From contig JAEWXO010000018.1 in the NCBI GenBank assembly GCA_023458875.1, positions 1-38,110 on the forward strand: a stretch of 38,110 nt of DNA. The letters run 5' to 3'. A model generated the notes under the pieces. It saw only the letters and a list, made by a program, of their open reading frames with translations, had not been told where the DNA came from and ran no database searches. This document shows positions 17,083 through 25,798 of this stretch, piece after piece. The DNA comes from Bacillota bacterium (GTDB taxonomy: Bacteria > Bacillota > Clostridia > Oscillospirales > Ruminococcaceae). The stretch's first letter is position 1; each line of letters starts with the position of its first letter. Made by a program: the position numbers and the translations under genes.

Positions 17083-17242
17083 GAGCTTCCTCCATCTGTT
17101 TACAATAAGTAAATCAATGTCAATAATAATACAATTATTAATAAGTGTATTTGTTTAAAAACATACATATAATTATTATATATGCTTATTTGGTTATTTG
17201 CAAGTTTTTTAAAAAAATGGTGTTTTGAAGTTATAATTTTTT

Positions 17243-17349
17243 GTTACTATTCAGTCATACCATGAAGTGAGGCAGATATGTAAGCGAAGTCAAGGCGACC
17301 GCAAAGCCTGGTCGATTCGTGCAAATCGAAATCATTGCTAAATAGTAAC
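17243..17349 (+). repeat. Dispersed two-hairpin repeat, copy C (with terminal inverted repeats)
   Basis: Copy C is the most complete: 107 bp bounded by GTTACTATT and its exact reverse complement AATAGTAAC, extending to 12 bp with one mismatch. The core has cgacc-GCAAAGCCT-ggtcg followed by the tcgattcg/caaatcga hairpin. No open frame fits inside. The terminal inverted repeats give it the look of a MITE. It lies between the divergent lipid kinase and cardiolipin synthase genes. Confidence 0.85.
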
Positions 17350-17416
17350 GCCTTTACAAAAAATATAATAGATAAAATAGCGGAAATATATAGAGAGGAA
17401 TATTAAATTATAAAAA

Positions 17417-18931
17417 ATGAGGAAAGTCCTGAAATTTGTAAGCAGTCGTATATTTTCTACATGTGTCTGCATTGCATTGCAGATAAGCTTTATTATTTAT
17501 CTTATATATTATTTAAGCTCATACTCAATGTATATTCAGTTTTCGCTCACAGTTCTGAGTCTTATAATAACAGTAATCATAATAAATAAAAACGATAATC
17601 CTATGTTTAAGCTGTCATGGATAGTTCCGATACTTGTGTTTCCGGTATTTGGATGGTTTCTGTATGTTGTTTTTGAAAAACGGCAGCTTTTCGGAATGTC
17701 AGAAAAATTCAATAAAATATTTGACTCTGAAGAGTATATGCTTTATCAGGATGAATCGGTTGTGGCGGAGCTCGCTGATAAACCTGAAATATGTTCACAG
17801 ATAAAATATATATATAATTCCGCCTCGGCTGTTGCATATAATATGACAGAAACCAAATTTTATGAATGCGGTGAAAAATTTTATAGCGATTTTATTGAAA
17901 AAATAAACAGCGCAGAGAAATTTATTTTTATGGAGTATTTTATAATATGCAAAGGACACATGTGGAATGAGGTGTATGAAAAAATTAAAGAAAAATCTGA
18001 TAACGGGGTAGAGGTGCGTATACTTTTTGATGATATGGGATGCACGATGTTTAATAAAAAATACAGGGACGAAATGAAAAGGCATGGTATATATACAGCT
18101 GCGTTCAATCCTTTGAAGCCTTCACTTGATGTATTTATCAATTATCGTGATCACCGGAAAGTTATGATTATTGACGGTACAACAGCATTTACCGGAGGAA
18201 TAAATATTTCTGATGAATATATAAACTTAAAGGAGAGATTCGGTTACTGGAAGGACAGTGCTCTTATGATTAATGGAAAGGCAGTAGCTTCAATGACAAA
18301 TATGTTTGTTCAGATGTGGAATTTATGCTGTGGTGATAAAATTGAAAGAGACAAATATATTACAGAATGCAAAACAGAAAATGACGGGTATGTACAGCCG
18401 TTCGGAGACAGACCGGGAGATATCAGGCAGACCGGAGAGATGGCGTATATGAAGATAATAAACAGTGCTCTCAGATACGTTTATATCACGACCCCATATC
18501 TTGTCCCTGATAACGAGATGATAACTGTACTTTGTCTTGCTGCAAAGAGCGGAGTAGATGTAAAAATAATTACTCCTCATATTCCTGACAAATGGTATGT
18601 GCAGACTGTTACACGTTCAAATTATTCTGTTTTAATAAATTCGGGAATAAAAATATACGAATTCATCCCCGGGTTCGTACATTCGAAAACAATAGTATCC
18701 GATGACAGCAAGGGAATAGCAGGAACATCAAATTTTGACTTCAGAAGCTTTTATCTTTTGTTTGAAAACGGAGTTTTTATGTACGAGTCATCTGCGGTTA
18801 TGCAGATGAAAAATGATTTTGAACGTACGCTTGAGTTATGTGAAGAGATAAATTGTTCAAAATGCAGACAATTTCCATTAACCGTAAGAGTGATGGGTGC
18901 AGTTTTGAAATTGTTTTCACCTCTTATGTAA
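17417..18931 (+). CDS. cls: Cardiolipin synthase (phospholipase D family)
   Basis: The enzyme joins two phosphatidylglycerol molecules to cardiolipin and glycerol. The 504-residue protein has two N-terminal membrane segments (~residues 10-75), then two phospholipase D motifs: H246RKVMIIDG with GGINISDEY, and H422SKTIVSDD with GTSNFDFRS. This is the standard bacterial Cls layout and length. ATG 17417 is the only sensible start because an in-frame TAA lies six bases upstream; the ribosome binding site GAGGAA is rather far (14 nt). It faces away from the lipid kinase gene. Confidence 0.93.
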   Translation: MRKVLKFVSSRIFSTCVCIALQISFIIYLIYYLSSYSMYIQFSLTVLSLIITVIIINKNDNPMFKLSWIVPILVFPVFGWFLYVVFEKRQLFGMSEKFNKIFDSEEYMLYQDESVVAELADKPEICSQIKYIYNSASAVAYNMTETKFYECGEKFYSDFIEKINSAEKFIFMEYFIICKGHMWNEVYEKIKEKSDNGVEVRILFDDMGCTMFNKKYRDEMKRHGIYTAAFNPLKPSLDVFINYRDHRKVMIIDGTTAFTGGINISDEYINLKERFGYWKDSALMINGKAVASMTNMFVQMWNLCCGDKIERDKYITECKTENDGYVQPFGDRPGDIRQTGEMAYMKIINSALRYVYITTPYLVPDNEMITVLCLAAKSGVDVKIITPHIPDKWYVQTVTRSNYSVLINSGIKIYEFIPGFVHSKTIVSDDSKGIAGTSNFDFRSFYLLFENGVFMYESSAVMQMKNDFERTLELCEEINCSKCRQFPLTVRVMGAVLKLFSPLM

Positions 18932-18959
18932 TTTATTTTAAAAAAATTTATAGGATTTA

Positions 18960-18987
18960 TTGAAAAAATCAATAAAAATGTTATAAT
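18960..18987 (+). promoter_or_regulatory. Promoter of the acidic protein gene
   Basis: TTGAAA (18960-18965), a 16-bp spacer and TATAAT (18982-18987) lie about 70 bp upstream of the ATG at 19056, just after the cls stop codon. Confidence 0.65.
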
Positions 18988-19055
18988 ATATTTGAAAGAA
19001 ATATGCGATAAAATAAAATAATTAACAAAATATATGATAGAAAGGAATGGTGTTT

Positions 19056-19742
19056 ATGAAACTAAAGTGGGAAGATGTATATGATATATTTGAAGAGGCT
19101 TCAATATGGGAGAATGAACATGATATGTATTGGTATCGCCTTATCTGGTCGCTGATCGAATATAAAAATATGAATGAGTACGAAGATGAGTACGATAAAA
19201 TGAGAATCTACTCGAGAGCTTTTGCAATAATAAAAATATATACAGATTTTATTGATGAAAGCTTTAATGATATGGACGATATATTCATTTCATCTATAGA
19301 TGTATATCCTTACCAGATGCTTGAACATTTATATGACAATGCAGACGTCCGTGAAATCTTTTCATTACTCAACAATGAACTTGGCACCAAAAGGACTTTC
19401 TATAGTATGTTTATTACATGTATAGAATTTCAGAAGGATGATGATACAGATGACGATGATGATGAATTTCCGTTTGAGTATTATTTTTCCTCTGAAGAAT
19501 ACGAAGAATTTGAAAATGATGACGACGATGATACAGACGATGATGAAAATGAATATATCTTTGATGACGATGAAAATGATGCATATGATGAAGATGAAGA
19601 TTATTCAGAGGATTACTATGACACATTTGAGGAATACATTCAGACCATTTCAATGTCATCGATGAGTATGCTTAAAAATATTACACCTGAAAAGGCAGCA
19701 GGGTACTGGTATCTTGCAATTAATATGAAAAGTGATCTTTAA
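19056..19742 (+). CDS. Highly acidic protein of unknown function
   Basis: The 228-residue protein has a helical, aromatic-rich N-terminal half (KWEDVYDIFEEASIW, YWYRLIWSLIEY) and then, from about residue 125, Asp/Glu runs interspersed with Tyr and Phe (for example DDDTDDDDDEFPFEYYF and ENDDDDDTDDDENEYIFDDD). It ends in a less charged tail, ITPEKAAGYWYLAINMKSDL. No signal peptide or membrane segment is seen. The start is ATG 19056, nine bases after AAAGGA; the ATG at 19047 is too close to it. It is a single gene with its own promoter and terminator. The composition would suit binding of basic proteins, nucleic-acid-like mimicry or metal binding, but no function is recognised. Confidence 0.8.
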   Translation: MKLKWEDVYDIFEEASIWENEHDMYWYRLIWSLIEYKNMNEYEDEYDKMRIYSRAFAIIKIYTDFIDESFNDMDDIFISSIDVYPYQMLEHLYDNADVREIFSLLNNELGTKRTFYSMFITCIEFQKDDDTDDDDDEFPFEYYFSSEEYEEFENDDDDDTDDDENEYIFDDDENDAYDEDEDYSEDYYDTFEEYIQTISMSSMSMLKNITPEKAAGYWYLAINMKSDL

Positions 19743-19752
19743 AGGTTAATAA

Positions 19753-19794
19753 AAAATGCCGTGTCACTTTTTACAGCACGGCATTTTATTTTTT
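19753..19794. terminator. Bidirectional terminator after the acidic protein gene
   Basis: AATGCCGTG pairs with CACGGCATT across a 13-nt loop, followed by TTATTTTTTT on plus and with an A/T-rich flank for the minus strand. It serves the acidic gene and the convergent gatD-like gene. Confidence 0.88.
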
Positions 19795-20522
19795 TAATCA
19801 GATTCTTTTATACTATTGTCTTTAAATTCTCTGAGTCTGTTTCTGTATGCATGAATAAGCTCTTCTTTGAAAGGGATTTCAGGATTCTCTATTCCCATGA
19901 GCTCAAGAATATGCTCTGTAAAATACGGATTCAGTACAAGGAGCGGACCTACAAGGTTAGTACCAAAGAAATTATGAACATGTATGCCCTCAAGCATTGA
20001 TGTCTTATTTATTCCTATACCTCTTTCAACATTTGCAAAGAAACAGTCCGAATTATCACCGAATGTCATTGTAAACTGAGTTTTAAATCCGGTTATCTCA
20101 ATGTTGTTGTACCGGCATAAAATAAGAGAGTTGAAACGGTCCATAAGATGACGCTGTGCATAAAAATCAAAAATACCAACCCCCGGTATTTTCTCGCCGC
20201 TGTCAGTCTGGATGTATCTGAAAAGAACCTCCATTGCATTTCCGGTAAAGAGTATGATCGTGTCATTGTCAATAGCTTCCTTAAGCTTCTCTTTATATTC
20301 TGCAAGTCTGGTGATGATTTTTTCCTGAGAGCTTTCTGTTGATGAACCCATATAAATCATATTTACTTTTTCAGACACAAAAGCCGGCGTGTCGTTGAAT
20401 GCAGTATTTATAAACTCAGCGTCCGGTATGCATTTCTTTAGATATCTCATATTACCTGAATCACCAAAAAGGTTACAGAGCTCAGGAAATAGAATTTCTA
20501 TTTTAAGTTTATTCTGAAGCAT
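19794..20522 (-). CDS. GatD-like glutamine amidotransferase subunit, catalytic residues missing
   Basis: GatD supplies ammonia from glutamine to MurT, which amidates the D-glutamate of lipid II. The 242-residue protein matches GatD in length and fold (LFPELCNLFGDSGNMRYL; GVGIFDFYAQRH; GTNLVGPLLVLNPYF) and overlaps the murT gene by 14 bp. However, where the nucleophile Cys is expected (about residue 93-94) it reads LFTGNAMEVLF, with Thr93. Where the catalytic His is expected in a GTxLHGP-like motif it has Val191 (GTNLVGP). Both glutaminase residues therefore seem lost. Either this is a subfamily using free ammonia or another mechanism, or it has become a structural partner. Identification rests on gene pairing and motifs. 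Confidence 0.82.
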   Translation of the reverse strand: MLQNKLKIEILFPELCNLFGDSGNMRYLKKCIPDAEFINTAFNDTPAFVSEKVNMIYMGSSTESSQEKIITRLAEYKEKLKEAIDNDTIILFTGNAMEVLFRYIQTDSGEKIPGVGIFDFYAQRHLMDRFNSLILCRYNNIEITGFKTQFTMTFGDNSDCFFANVERGIGINKTSMLEGIHVHNFFGTNLVGPLLVLNPYFTEHILELMGIENPEIPFKEELIHAYRNRLREFKDNSIKESD

Positions 20523-21897
20523 TTTTGATCTTCTCCTTTAGTTTGGCTTCAATATTGCTTTTGTATCTGAAATTATACATATCAAAAAGGATATATATAT
20601 TTTCAGAAGCTGAAATATCAACAAGATCTGCGGTATCCTCTTCGTGGTCACAGCATATTATTTTTTCTTTGGGAATACCTGCTATCAGAAGCCTTACCAT
20701 ATAGTCGGAGGAACGTTTTCCTCCGACAATTATCTTAATTATATTTTCATCGTTTAAAAATTCAAAATCAGTATCATAAATCCATGCAATGTTTTCAGAA
20801 GTAGTCTTTGCATCATAAAAATCATCAAATATTAAAATTACGGTTTTCTTTTCGTTCCCGCTTCGTACAATATTACATGCATGTGAGCAGGCTATCGGGT
20901 TTTGTCCTTTTGCCATAAGACTTACAACGCGTTTTCCGTTTATGGATTCTGCGTTGAATCTTGACTTTACTACCTCAATTTTCATAAATGATGCTTTTAC
21001 CTGTTCATAGCTGAGTCCGAATGTTCTTAGTGCCGTTATTGCCGCGGTTGCATTATACAGGTTAATTGTATTTTCACATGGAACAGTGTAATCTTCGGTA
21101 CCGTCAGGAGTTTTTATTTTTATTTCGGCTTTTCCGTCATCGTTAAATACACGTTCTGTTGTATCAAAGTCAGCGGCAGGTGAATGAAATTCACACTTTG
21201 AGCAGTGGGCACGTCCTATGTGATTATAACGTTGAAAATCATATTCAATTGGACTGCTGCATGTCGGACATACTGTTATGTCCTTTACGATATTGTCGGA
21301 TATAAGAACCTCATCAGTGAACTTGTCCATGCCAAAATAAGTACGTCTGTTTTCAGACTTAAGACGTGAACTTATAAGGTCATCACTGTTAAGTATAAGA
21401 TGTGAGCTGTCAGGAATATTATCGTTTAATATGTTAAAGATAAATTCAACGTTTGCATTTCTTTTGTATGAATCACGTGTAAGGTTTGTGCAGATAAGAT
21501 AGTCAGGATGAATGTACGGATATATTCTGACTGCACTTCTTTCATCAACTTCAAGAATACAGAATTTCTTTTTTGCTTTTCCGGTCATGGTACTGTCTTT
21601 AAGAAGAGCGGCTGCAATTCCTGTATCAACGTTTCCTCCGAAGTTGTTGTTTGTACAGTCATATCCGTTATCAGTGAGAATATCCAGAAGCATATTGCTT
21701 ACAGTTGTTTTGCCGTTTGTACCTGTTACTGCAATAATTTTTTCAGGATTTTCAAGGTGCTTTAAAAAATCAGGACACAGTGTCAGAACGACCGATCCGG
21801 GAAGATTTGTTGCGTTTTTTTTCATAAGCTTAAGAAGCTTTATAGTAATTTTTCCGCAGATCAGTGCAAAGAAAAATCTTATTGTCTTTTGAGGCAT
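20509..21897 (-). CDS. murT: MurT-type Mur ligase (lipid II isoglutaminyl synthase subunit)
   Basis: MurT activates the D-glutamate alpha-carboxyl of lipid II with ATP so that it can be amidated to isoglutamine. The 462-residue protein has the Mur ligase P-loop VTGTNGKTTVSNML (~residue 60), then the MurT-specific zinc ribbon CPTCSS...CSKCEF (~215-240) inserted in the middle domain, and the C-terminal DUF1727-like region with WIYDTDFEFL, where the Asp proposed to complete the GatD triad is kept. ATG 21897 follows GGAGATG. It is the first gene of a two-gene operon with the gatD-like gene. Confidence 0.92.
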   Translation of the reverse strand: MPQKTIRFFFALICGKITIKLLKLMKKNATNLPGSVVLTLCPDFLKHLENPEKIIAVTGTNGKTTVSNMLLDILTDNGYDCTNNNFGGNVDTGIAAALLKDSTMTGKAKKKFCILEVDERSAVRIYPYIHPDYLICTNLTRDSYKRNANVEFIFNILNDNIPDSSHLILNSDDLISSRLKSENRRTYFGMDKFTDEVLISDNIVKDITVCPTCSSPIEYDFQRYNHIGRAHCSKCEFHSPAADFDTTERVFNDDGKAEIKIKTPDGTEDYTVPCENTINLYNATAAITALRTFGLSYEQVKASFMKIEVVKSRFNAESINGKRVVSLMAKGQNPIACSHACNIVRSGNEKKTVILIFDDFYDAKTTSENIAWIYDTDFEFLNDENIIKIIVGGKRSSDYMVRLLIAGIPKEKIICCDHEEDTADLVDISASENIYILFDMYNFRYKSNIEAKLKEKIKNASE

Positions 21898-21965
21898 TTG
21901 ATTTCATCTCCAAATATTCATATAAGCTTAAATATACAAAACTGCAAATAAGCATCAATATTCTA

Positions 21966-21994
21966 ATTATATCATTATATATTTTTTTTTACAA
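21966..21994 (-). promoter_or_regulatory. Promoter of the murT-gatD operon
   Basis: On the minus strand, TTGTAA (21994-21989), a 17-bp spacer and TATAAT (21971-21966) precede the murT start by about 70 bp. Confidence 0.65.
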
Positions 21995-22032
21995 TAGAAA
22001 ATAATAATTTTGCATTATTCATAGAATAAAAA

Positions 22033-22143
22033 GTTACTATTCAGCCTATATGGGGATATAATGCTTATTCAGAGACTTCGACTCGGCACGAGTCGACTGG
22101 GCTTTGCAGTCGTGCCTTTGACCTTTGTCCATATTTTTCTAAC
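22033..22143 (-). repeat. Dispersed two-hairpin repeat, copy D
   Basis: This copy is in reverse orientation. It ends with GTTACTATTCAGCC on the plus strand, the same terminus as copy C. Read on minus, the core is cgact-GCAAAGCCC-agtcg followed by tcgactcg-tgc-cgagtcga. Both stems stay perfect while bases differ from copies B and C, which is compensatory change. It lies between the divergent murT and EAL-protein genes. Confidence 0.85.
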
Positions 22144-22261
22144 TTTATGGTATGTCTTAATAATAACATAAACTAATTACCAGATATGATTAAATGACAT
22201 TCAAAATTGCATATATAATGATATTAATAATTGTGAAAAGATACGAAAATTCTTAAAACTC

Positions 22262-22292
22262 TTGACTAAGTAGTGCTACTATATTATATAAT
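22262..22292 (+). promoter_or_regulatory. Likely promoter of the EAL/GGDEF gene, with a dyad in the spacer
   Basis: TTGACT (22262-22267) and TATAAT (22287-22292) are 19 bp apart, slightly long. Between them lies a dyad AGTAG-TG-CTACT (22270-22281), placed where a regulator could bind or distort the spacer. The start of translation is about 90 bp downstream. Confidence 0.5.
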
Positions 22293-22383
22293 AATAAGTA
22301 TAAAACAATGATAATACATAAAAAAAGTAATTAATAATATTATAAAACTGTCTTATTTATTCTTTGTAAAGGAGATGATTAAA

Positions 22384-25300
22384 ATGGAAACCATGCAAAC
22401 TGGGAATATTTCCGGACAAAACAATGTGCATAAGGCTATAATGAATTTTAACGAATTCAGACAATTTGCACAGTGTCTTATTTCAGATGATGAAAAGAAA
22501 TACGCTTTAATCTGTATGACCATAAGCAATATTAATTTTATTAACAGTGTCTTTGGAGCAACTGTGGATAATGAAGTGCTTGAGTATGTCATGAATACCA
22601 TTATCAGTAATATCAGTAGCGCTTCGGCAGTTTCAAGGTTTTCAACAGAAAGCTTCATTATAATAAGTGATTACTCAGAAAAAAAAGATATTATAAACAT
22701 GCTCGACTCTGTTGCAAATGATGTAAAAATGTGCAGCTCATCAGAGGAATACGGATTTCCGATTGATATCCTTTCAAGCATATATTTGTTCAATGAAAAC
22801 AGATACAATATGAGATTTAACAATATTGCTGATAATCTTTTTGTGTCTTTAAGACATTCTGATATCAACTCCGGATATTTCTTCTATGACAGCACTGTTC
22901 ATGAAAAAATGTCAAGAGAGCTTGAAATAGTACGTTCTGTTGACGATGCAATAAGAAACAACGAGTTTCATATATATCTGCAGCCGCAGCACTATCTGCA
23001 GCATGAGGACAGGGTGCTGAGTGCGGAATCACTTGTAAGATGGATAAAAAAAGACGGCACAATGGTATACCCTGGCGAGTTTATACCTGTATTAGAAAAA
23101 AATGGTTTGATTTCGAAGCTCGACTGTCATGTTATGGAACTTACATGCCAGTATATTGCCGAACACATTGATGAGAAATGGTTTGAAGGTATAGTAATTT
23201 CAGTAAATGTATCAAAGGTAGATCTAAAGCTCAGGGATTTCATTGAGTATTATACAAATGTCAGAAATAAGTATAAAATTCCTGACGGAAGGATAGAAAT
23301 AGAATTTACGGAAAGTGCGGTTTTTGAGGATTATACAATATTCAAGCAGATAATGCTCGAGTTGAGGAAAAGCGGATTTTACTGTTCTATTGATGATTTC
23401 GGAACGGGAAGCTCTTCTCTGAATATGCTTAAATCAATGCCTGTTGATGTACTGAAGATGGACAGAATGTTCTTCGTTTGTGATAATGAAAATGAGATAG
23501 ACCGCAACAACTCCGTTGTGGCCAGTGTCGTTGCAATGGCCAGAGGACTTGGAATGAAGATCGTAGCTGAGGGAATAGAATCACCTGACAAAATAGATTT
23601 CCTTAGGAAAATAGGTTGTGATATTATTCAGGGATACGTTTATTCAAAGCCGCTGTCTACAAGTGAGTTTGAGACATATGTAAAAAATTACATTCCGAAA
23701 TATCTTCCTGCATCAGAAAAAATGCGTCCTTCACCTCTTAAAGAATATAATGCACTTGATGCTGAATCAGTGTATGAAAAATATGCTCAGGTTATGCCTT
23801 ATGTGAGCGCTGTTGTCATTGAGCTTGATATAGAATCTGATATGTACAGCATTGTTTCGTTTGGTCAGAACAATGTATTGTTTTTTGACGCATCGGGACA
23901 ATATTCAGATTTTTTTGAAAATGTCATTATAAACAATGTTCAGGAAAACTATCAGGTTGAGGTCGATGAAAAAATCTCATTAAAGAGTATCATTTCAGCA
24001 TTTTACAGGGGTGATCATGAGATTAAGCTCGAGCTTATGATGAAAAAATATGACAGCGTTCAGGGAAAAATGGTTGATGAGTATATATGGTGGCTTTTTC
24101 ATGTATGTTTCCAAAAGGTGAGCAAATCCTCAAAGCCTATGGCTATAATATTTATTTCCAATATTCAGGAAAAGAAAGAGAAGGAAATATCAGCTATTTC
24201 AGCTGAGAATCGTCTCAAAGCTGCAATCAAGAGTATCAAATGTGAAATATATAATATTGATCTTAACACTTACAAAGCATATCTGGTTCATGGAATCGGA
24301 ATGGAAGCTGAAACAAAAAGAGCATTCAATATAAGAGCATATATTGAAAAAAAGGTATACAGCGAAGATAAGCAGCGTCTTTTAAATATTATTGAATCTG
24401 GTGAACATATTGAGTTCATTAAGACCCACAGTGATGAAGATTACTATACTGAGTACCGTATAATAAACGGTAAGGGAAAATTAAAATGGAAAAGTATTCA
24501 TTTTGTATTTACTGCTGATAATGAAAAAGACAATGCAATAATAATCGTACAGGATATAACGGAACATAAGCTGCGTGAGGAAGAAATATTAAAATCTCAG
24601 CAGATACTGTATCAGTTCTTTTCAACAATGTGCGTATGTGTATTTGAAGTAAAGCTTGAAACCGATTATTTTCATCTGATAAAGGCGGAAAAGGAATTTG
24701 AGACAAGCTTCAAAAAAGCTGATTCTTCATCATATAAGGTGCAGTTTGACAGGCTTATTCAGAATTCAGTCATTCATAAAAATGATATAGAAGTATTTGT
24801 AAATACTTTTTCTCCGGAAGGCCTTAAAAAAGTATTGGAAACAAATGATAGTGCTTCTGCTGTATACAGAGCCGTTACTCCTAAGGGATACAGATGGTTC
24901 GAGGCAAGAACTATAAAAAATGCTGAGTCAAATATGGTTTTTGTATATGATATTGATGACAGAAAAATGAGTGAATTGAGAGAGAACAGAGAGCATAAAA
25001 GCAATAATGTATCAGGTGAATTTTCTCAGGATAATTTTTATGATGTCGTTGTGGAATATGCAGAGAGAGAAGGCTTATCAGGGGAGCACATTATGATAAT
25101 GGCTCAAATAGATGATTTCGAAAAAATCAAAGAGCAAAATGGTATTGAATATTCTGATAAACTTTTAAATAATTATGTTGAATGCATGAAAAAAAGCATA
25201 AGAAAAGACGATGTACTCAGAAAATGCGAAAACGGTACAATTATGCTGTTCCTGAAAAATACAGGAAGAGCCAATATTGAGAGGCTTATAAATAAGATAA

Positions 25301-25488
25301 GAAATACATTTGAATCTGAAAAAGAAGACGGATTTGAGTATGGAAGCTTTTCAGCAGGAATATCATTTATCAATAAAAATGATAAGGATATAAAAACATT
25401 ATCTGATGAGGCACGCGAGGCTCTGGCTAAAGCAAAAAAAATGGGAGCCGGAAGTAATTATATTTATTCAGAGATTAGTGAACATTAA
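22384..25488 (+). CDS. EAL-domain protein with PAS-like region and two degenerate GGDEF domains
   Basis: EAL domains hydrolyse cyclic di-GMP. The 1034-residue protein begins with a degenerate GGDEF domain (~1-165, RFSTESF in place of RxGGDEF). An EAL domain follows at ~175-430 with the metal-binding Glu215 (AESLVRW), SVNVSK, EIEFTES, SIDDFGTGSSSL, VLKMDR and VAEGIE, all in place, so phosphodiesterase activity is likely. A long middle region (~440-870) with PAS-like segments follows (YTEYRIINGKGKLKWKSIHF, VQDITEHKLREEE). The last domain is a second GGDEF fold without the motif (RKCENGTIMLFL). No membrane segment is seen, so it is a cytosolic sensor or effector. ATG 22384 is chosen because AAAGGAG ends nine bases before it; the ATG at 22375 touches that site. 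Confidence 0.88.
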   Translation: METMQTGNISGQNNVHKAIMNFNEFRQFAQCLISDDEKKYALICMTISNINFINSVFGATVDNEVLEYVMNTIISNISSASAVSRFSTESFIIISDYSEKKDIINMLDSVANDVKMCSSSEEYGFPIDILSSIYLFNENRYNMRFNNIADNLFVSLRHSDINSGYFFYDSTVHEKMSRELEIVRSVDDAIRNNEFHIYLQPQHYLQHEDRVLSAESLVRWIKKDGTMVYPGEFIPVLEKNGLISKLDCHVMELTCQYIAEHIDEKWFEGIVISVNVSKVDLKLRDFIEYYTNVRNKYKIPDGRIEIEFTESAVFEDYTIFKQIMLELRKSGFYCSIDDFGTGSSSLNMLKSMPVDVLKMDRMFFVCDNENEIDRNNSVVASVVAMARGLGMKIVAEGIESPDKIDFLRKIGCDIIQGYVYSKPLSTSEFETYVKNYIPKYLPASEKMRPSPLKEYNALDAESVYEKYAQVMPYVSAVVIELDIESDMYSIVSFGQNNVLFFDASGQYSDFFENVIINNVQENYQVEVDEKISLKSIISAFYRGDHEIKLELMMKKYDSVQGKMVDEYIWWLFHVCFQKVSKSSKPMAIIFISNIQEKKEKEISAISAENRLKAAIKSIKCEIYNIDLNTYKAYLVHGIGMEAETKRAFNIRAYIEKKVYSEDKQRLLNIIESGEHIEFIKTHSDEDYYTEYRIINGKGKLKWKSIHFVFTADNEKDNAIIIVQDITEHKLREEEILKSQQILYQFFSTMCVCVFEVKLETDYFHLIKAEKEFETSFKKADSSSYKVQFDRLIQNSVIHKNDIEVFVNTFSPEGLKKVLETNDSASAVYRAVTPKGYRWFEARTIKNAESNMVFVYDIDDRKMSELRENREHKSNNVSGEFSQDNFYDVVVEYAEREGLSGEHIMIMAQIDDFEKIKEQNGIEYSDKLLNNYVECMKKSIRKDDVLRKCENGTIMLFLKNTGRANIERLINKIRNTFESEKEDGFEYGSFSAGISFINKNDKDIKTLSDEAREALAKAKKMGAGSNYIYSEISEH

Positions 25489-25603
25489 ATAAGCGTTACA
25501 TGTTGCAAACAGCCGGCTCTGATTTTGGCAAAATACAATTTTTTCTTAATAGTGACCTTGATTAAAGGTTGCAGTACAACCTGAATCTTTCGCTTAAAAT
25601 ATA

Positions 25604-25634
25604 AAACGGAGTCTTGATAAGGCTCCGTTTTTTG
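25604..25634 (+). terminator. Terminator after the EAL/GGDEF gene
   Basis: AAACGGAG pairs with CTCCGTTT, followed by TTTT. It lies about 115 bp past the stop codon; a smaller AGGTTG/CAACCT hairpin (25566-25582) precedes it. Confidence 0.8.
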
Positions 25635-25637
25635 TAG

Positions 25638-25705
25638 GACCTCCAAAAATCCAGGACGATAGGAAAGCCAGATTGATTCATGCTGATTTGATTCCGGCAT
25701 AAGCA
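25638..25705 (+). repeat. Dispersed two-hairpin repeat, copy E (degenerate)
   Basis: This is a weakly conserved copy. AATCCAGGACGATAGGAAAG and the following GATTGATTCATGCTGATTTG align with the repeat core AAGTCCAGGCGACCGCAAAG and GTCGATTCGTGCGAATCGAA. Stem pairing is largely lost, suggesting an old, decaying insertion. Confidence 0.5.
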
Positions 25706-25721
25706 TTTTATGCACTTGCTA

Positions 25722-25750
25722 TTGATTTATAAAATAATTCATGTTATAAT
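25722..25750 (+). promoter_or_regulatory. Promoter of fabV
   Basis: TTGATT (25722-25727), a 17-bp spacer and TATAAT (25745-25750) lie about 50 bp upstream of the fabV start. No FapR-like or FabT-like operator was recognised. Confidence 0.72.
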
Positions 25751-25798
25751 CGGTTTTGGTACTATGAAAATAATTTACAGATACAAGGAGGTTTTTTC

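Noticed and set aside
19414..19659. His-rich minus-strand frame opposite the acidic gene
   Set aside because: Its His richness is the complement of the GAT/GAC codon runs of the acidic protein. No ribosome binding site is seen.
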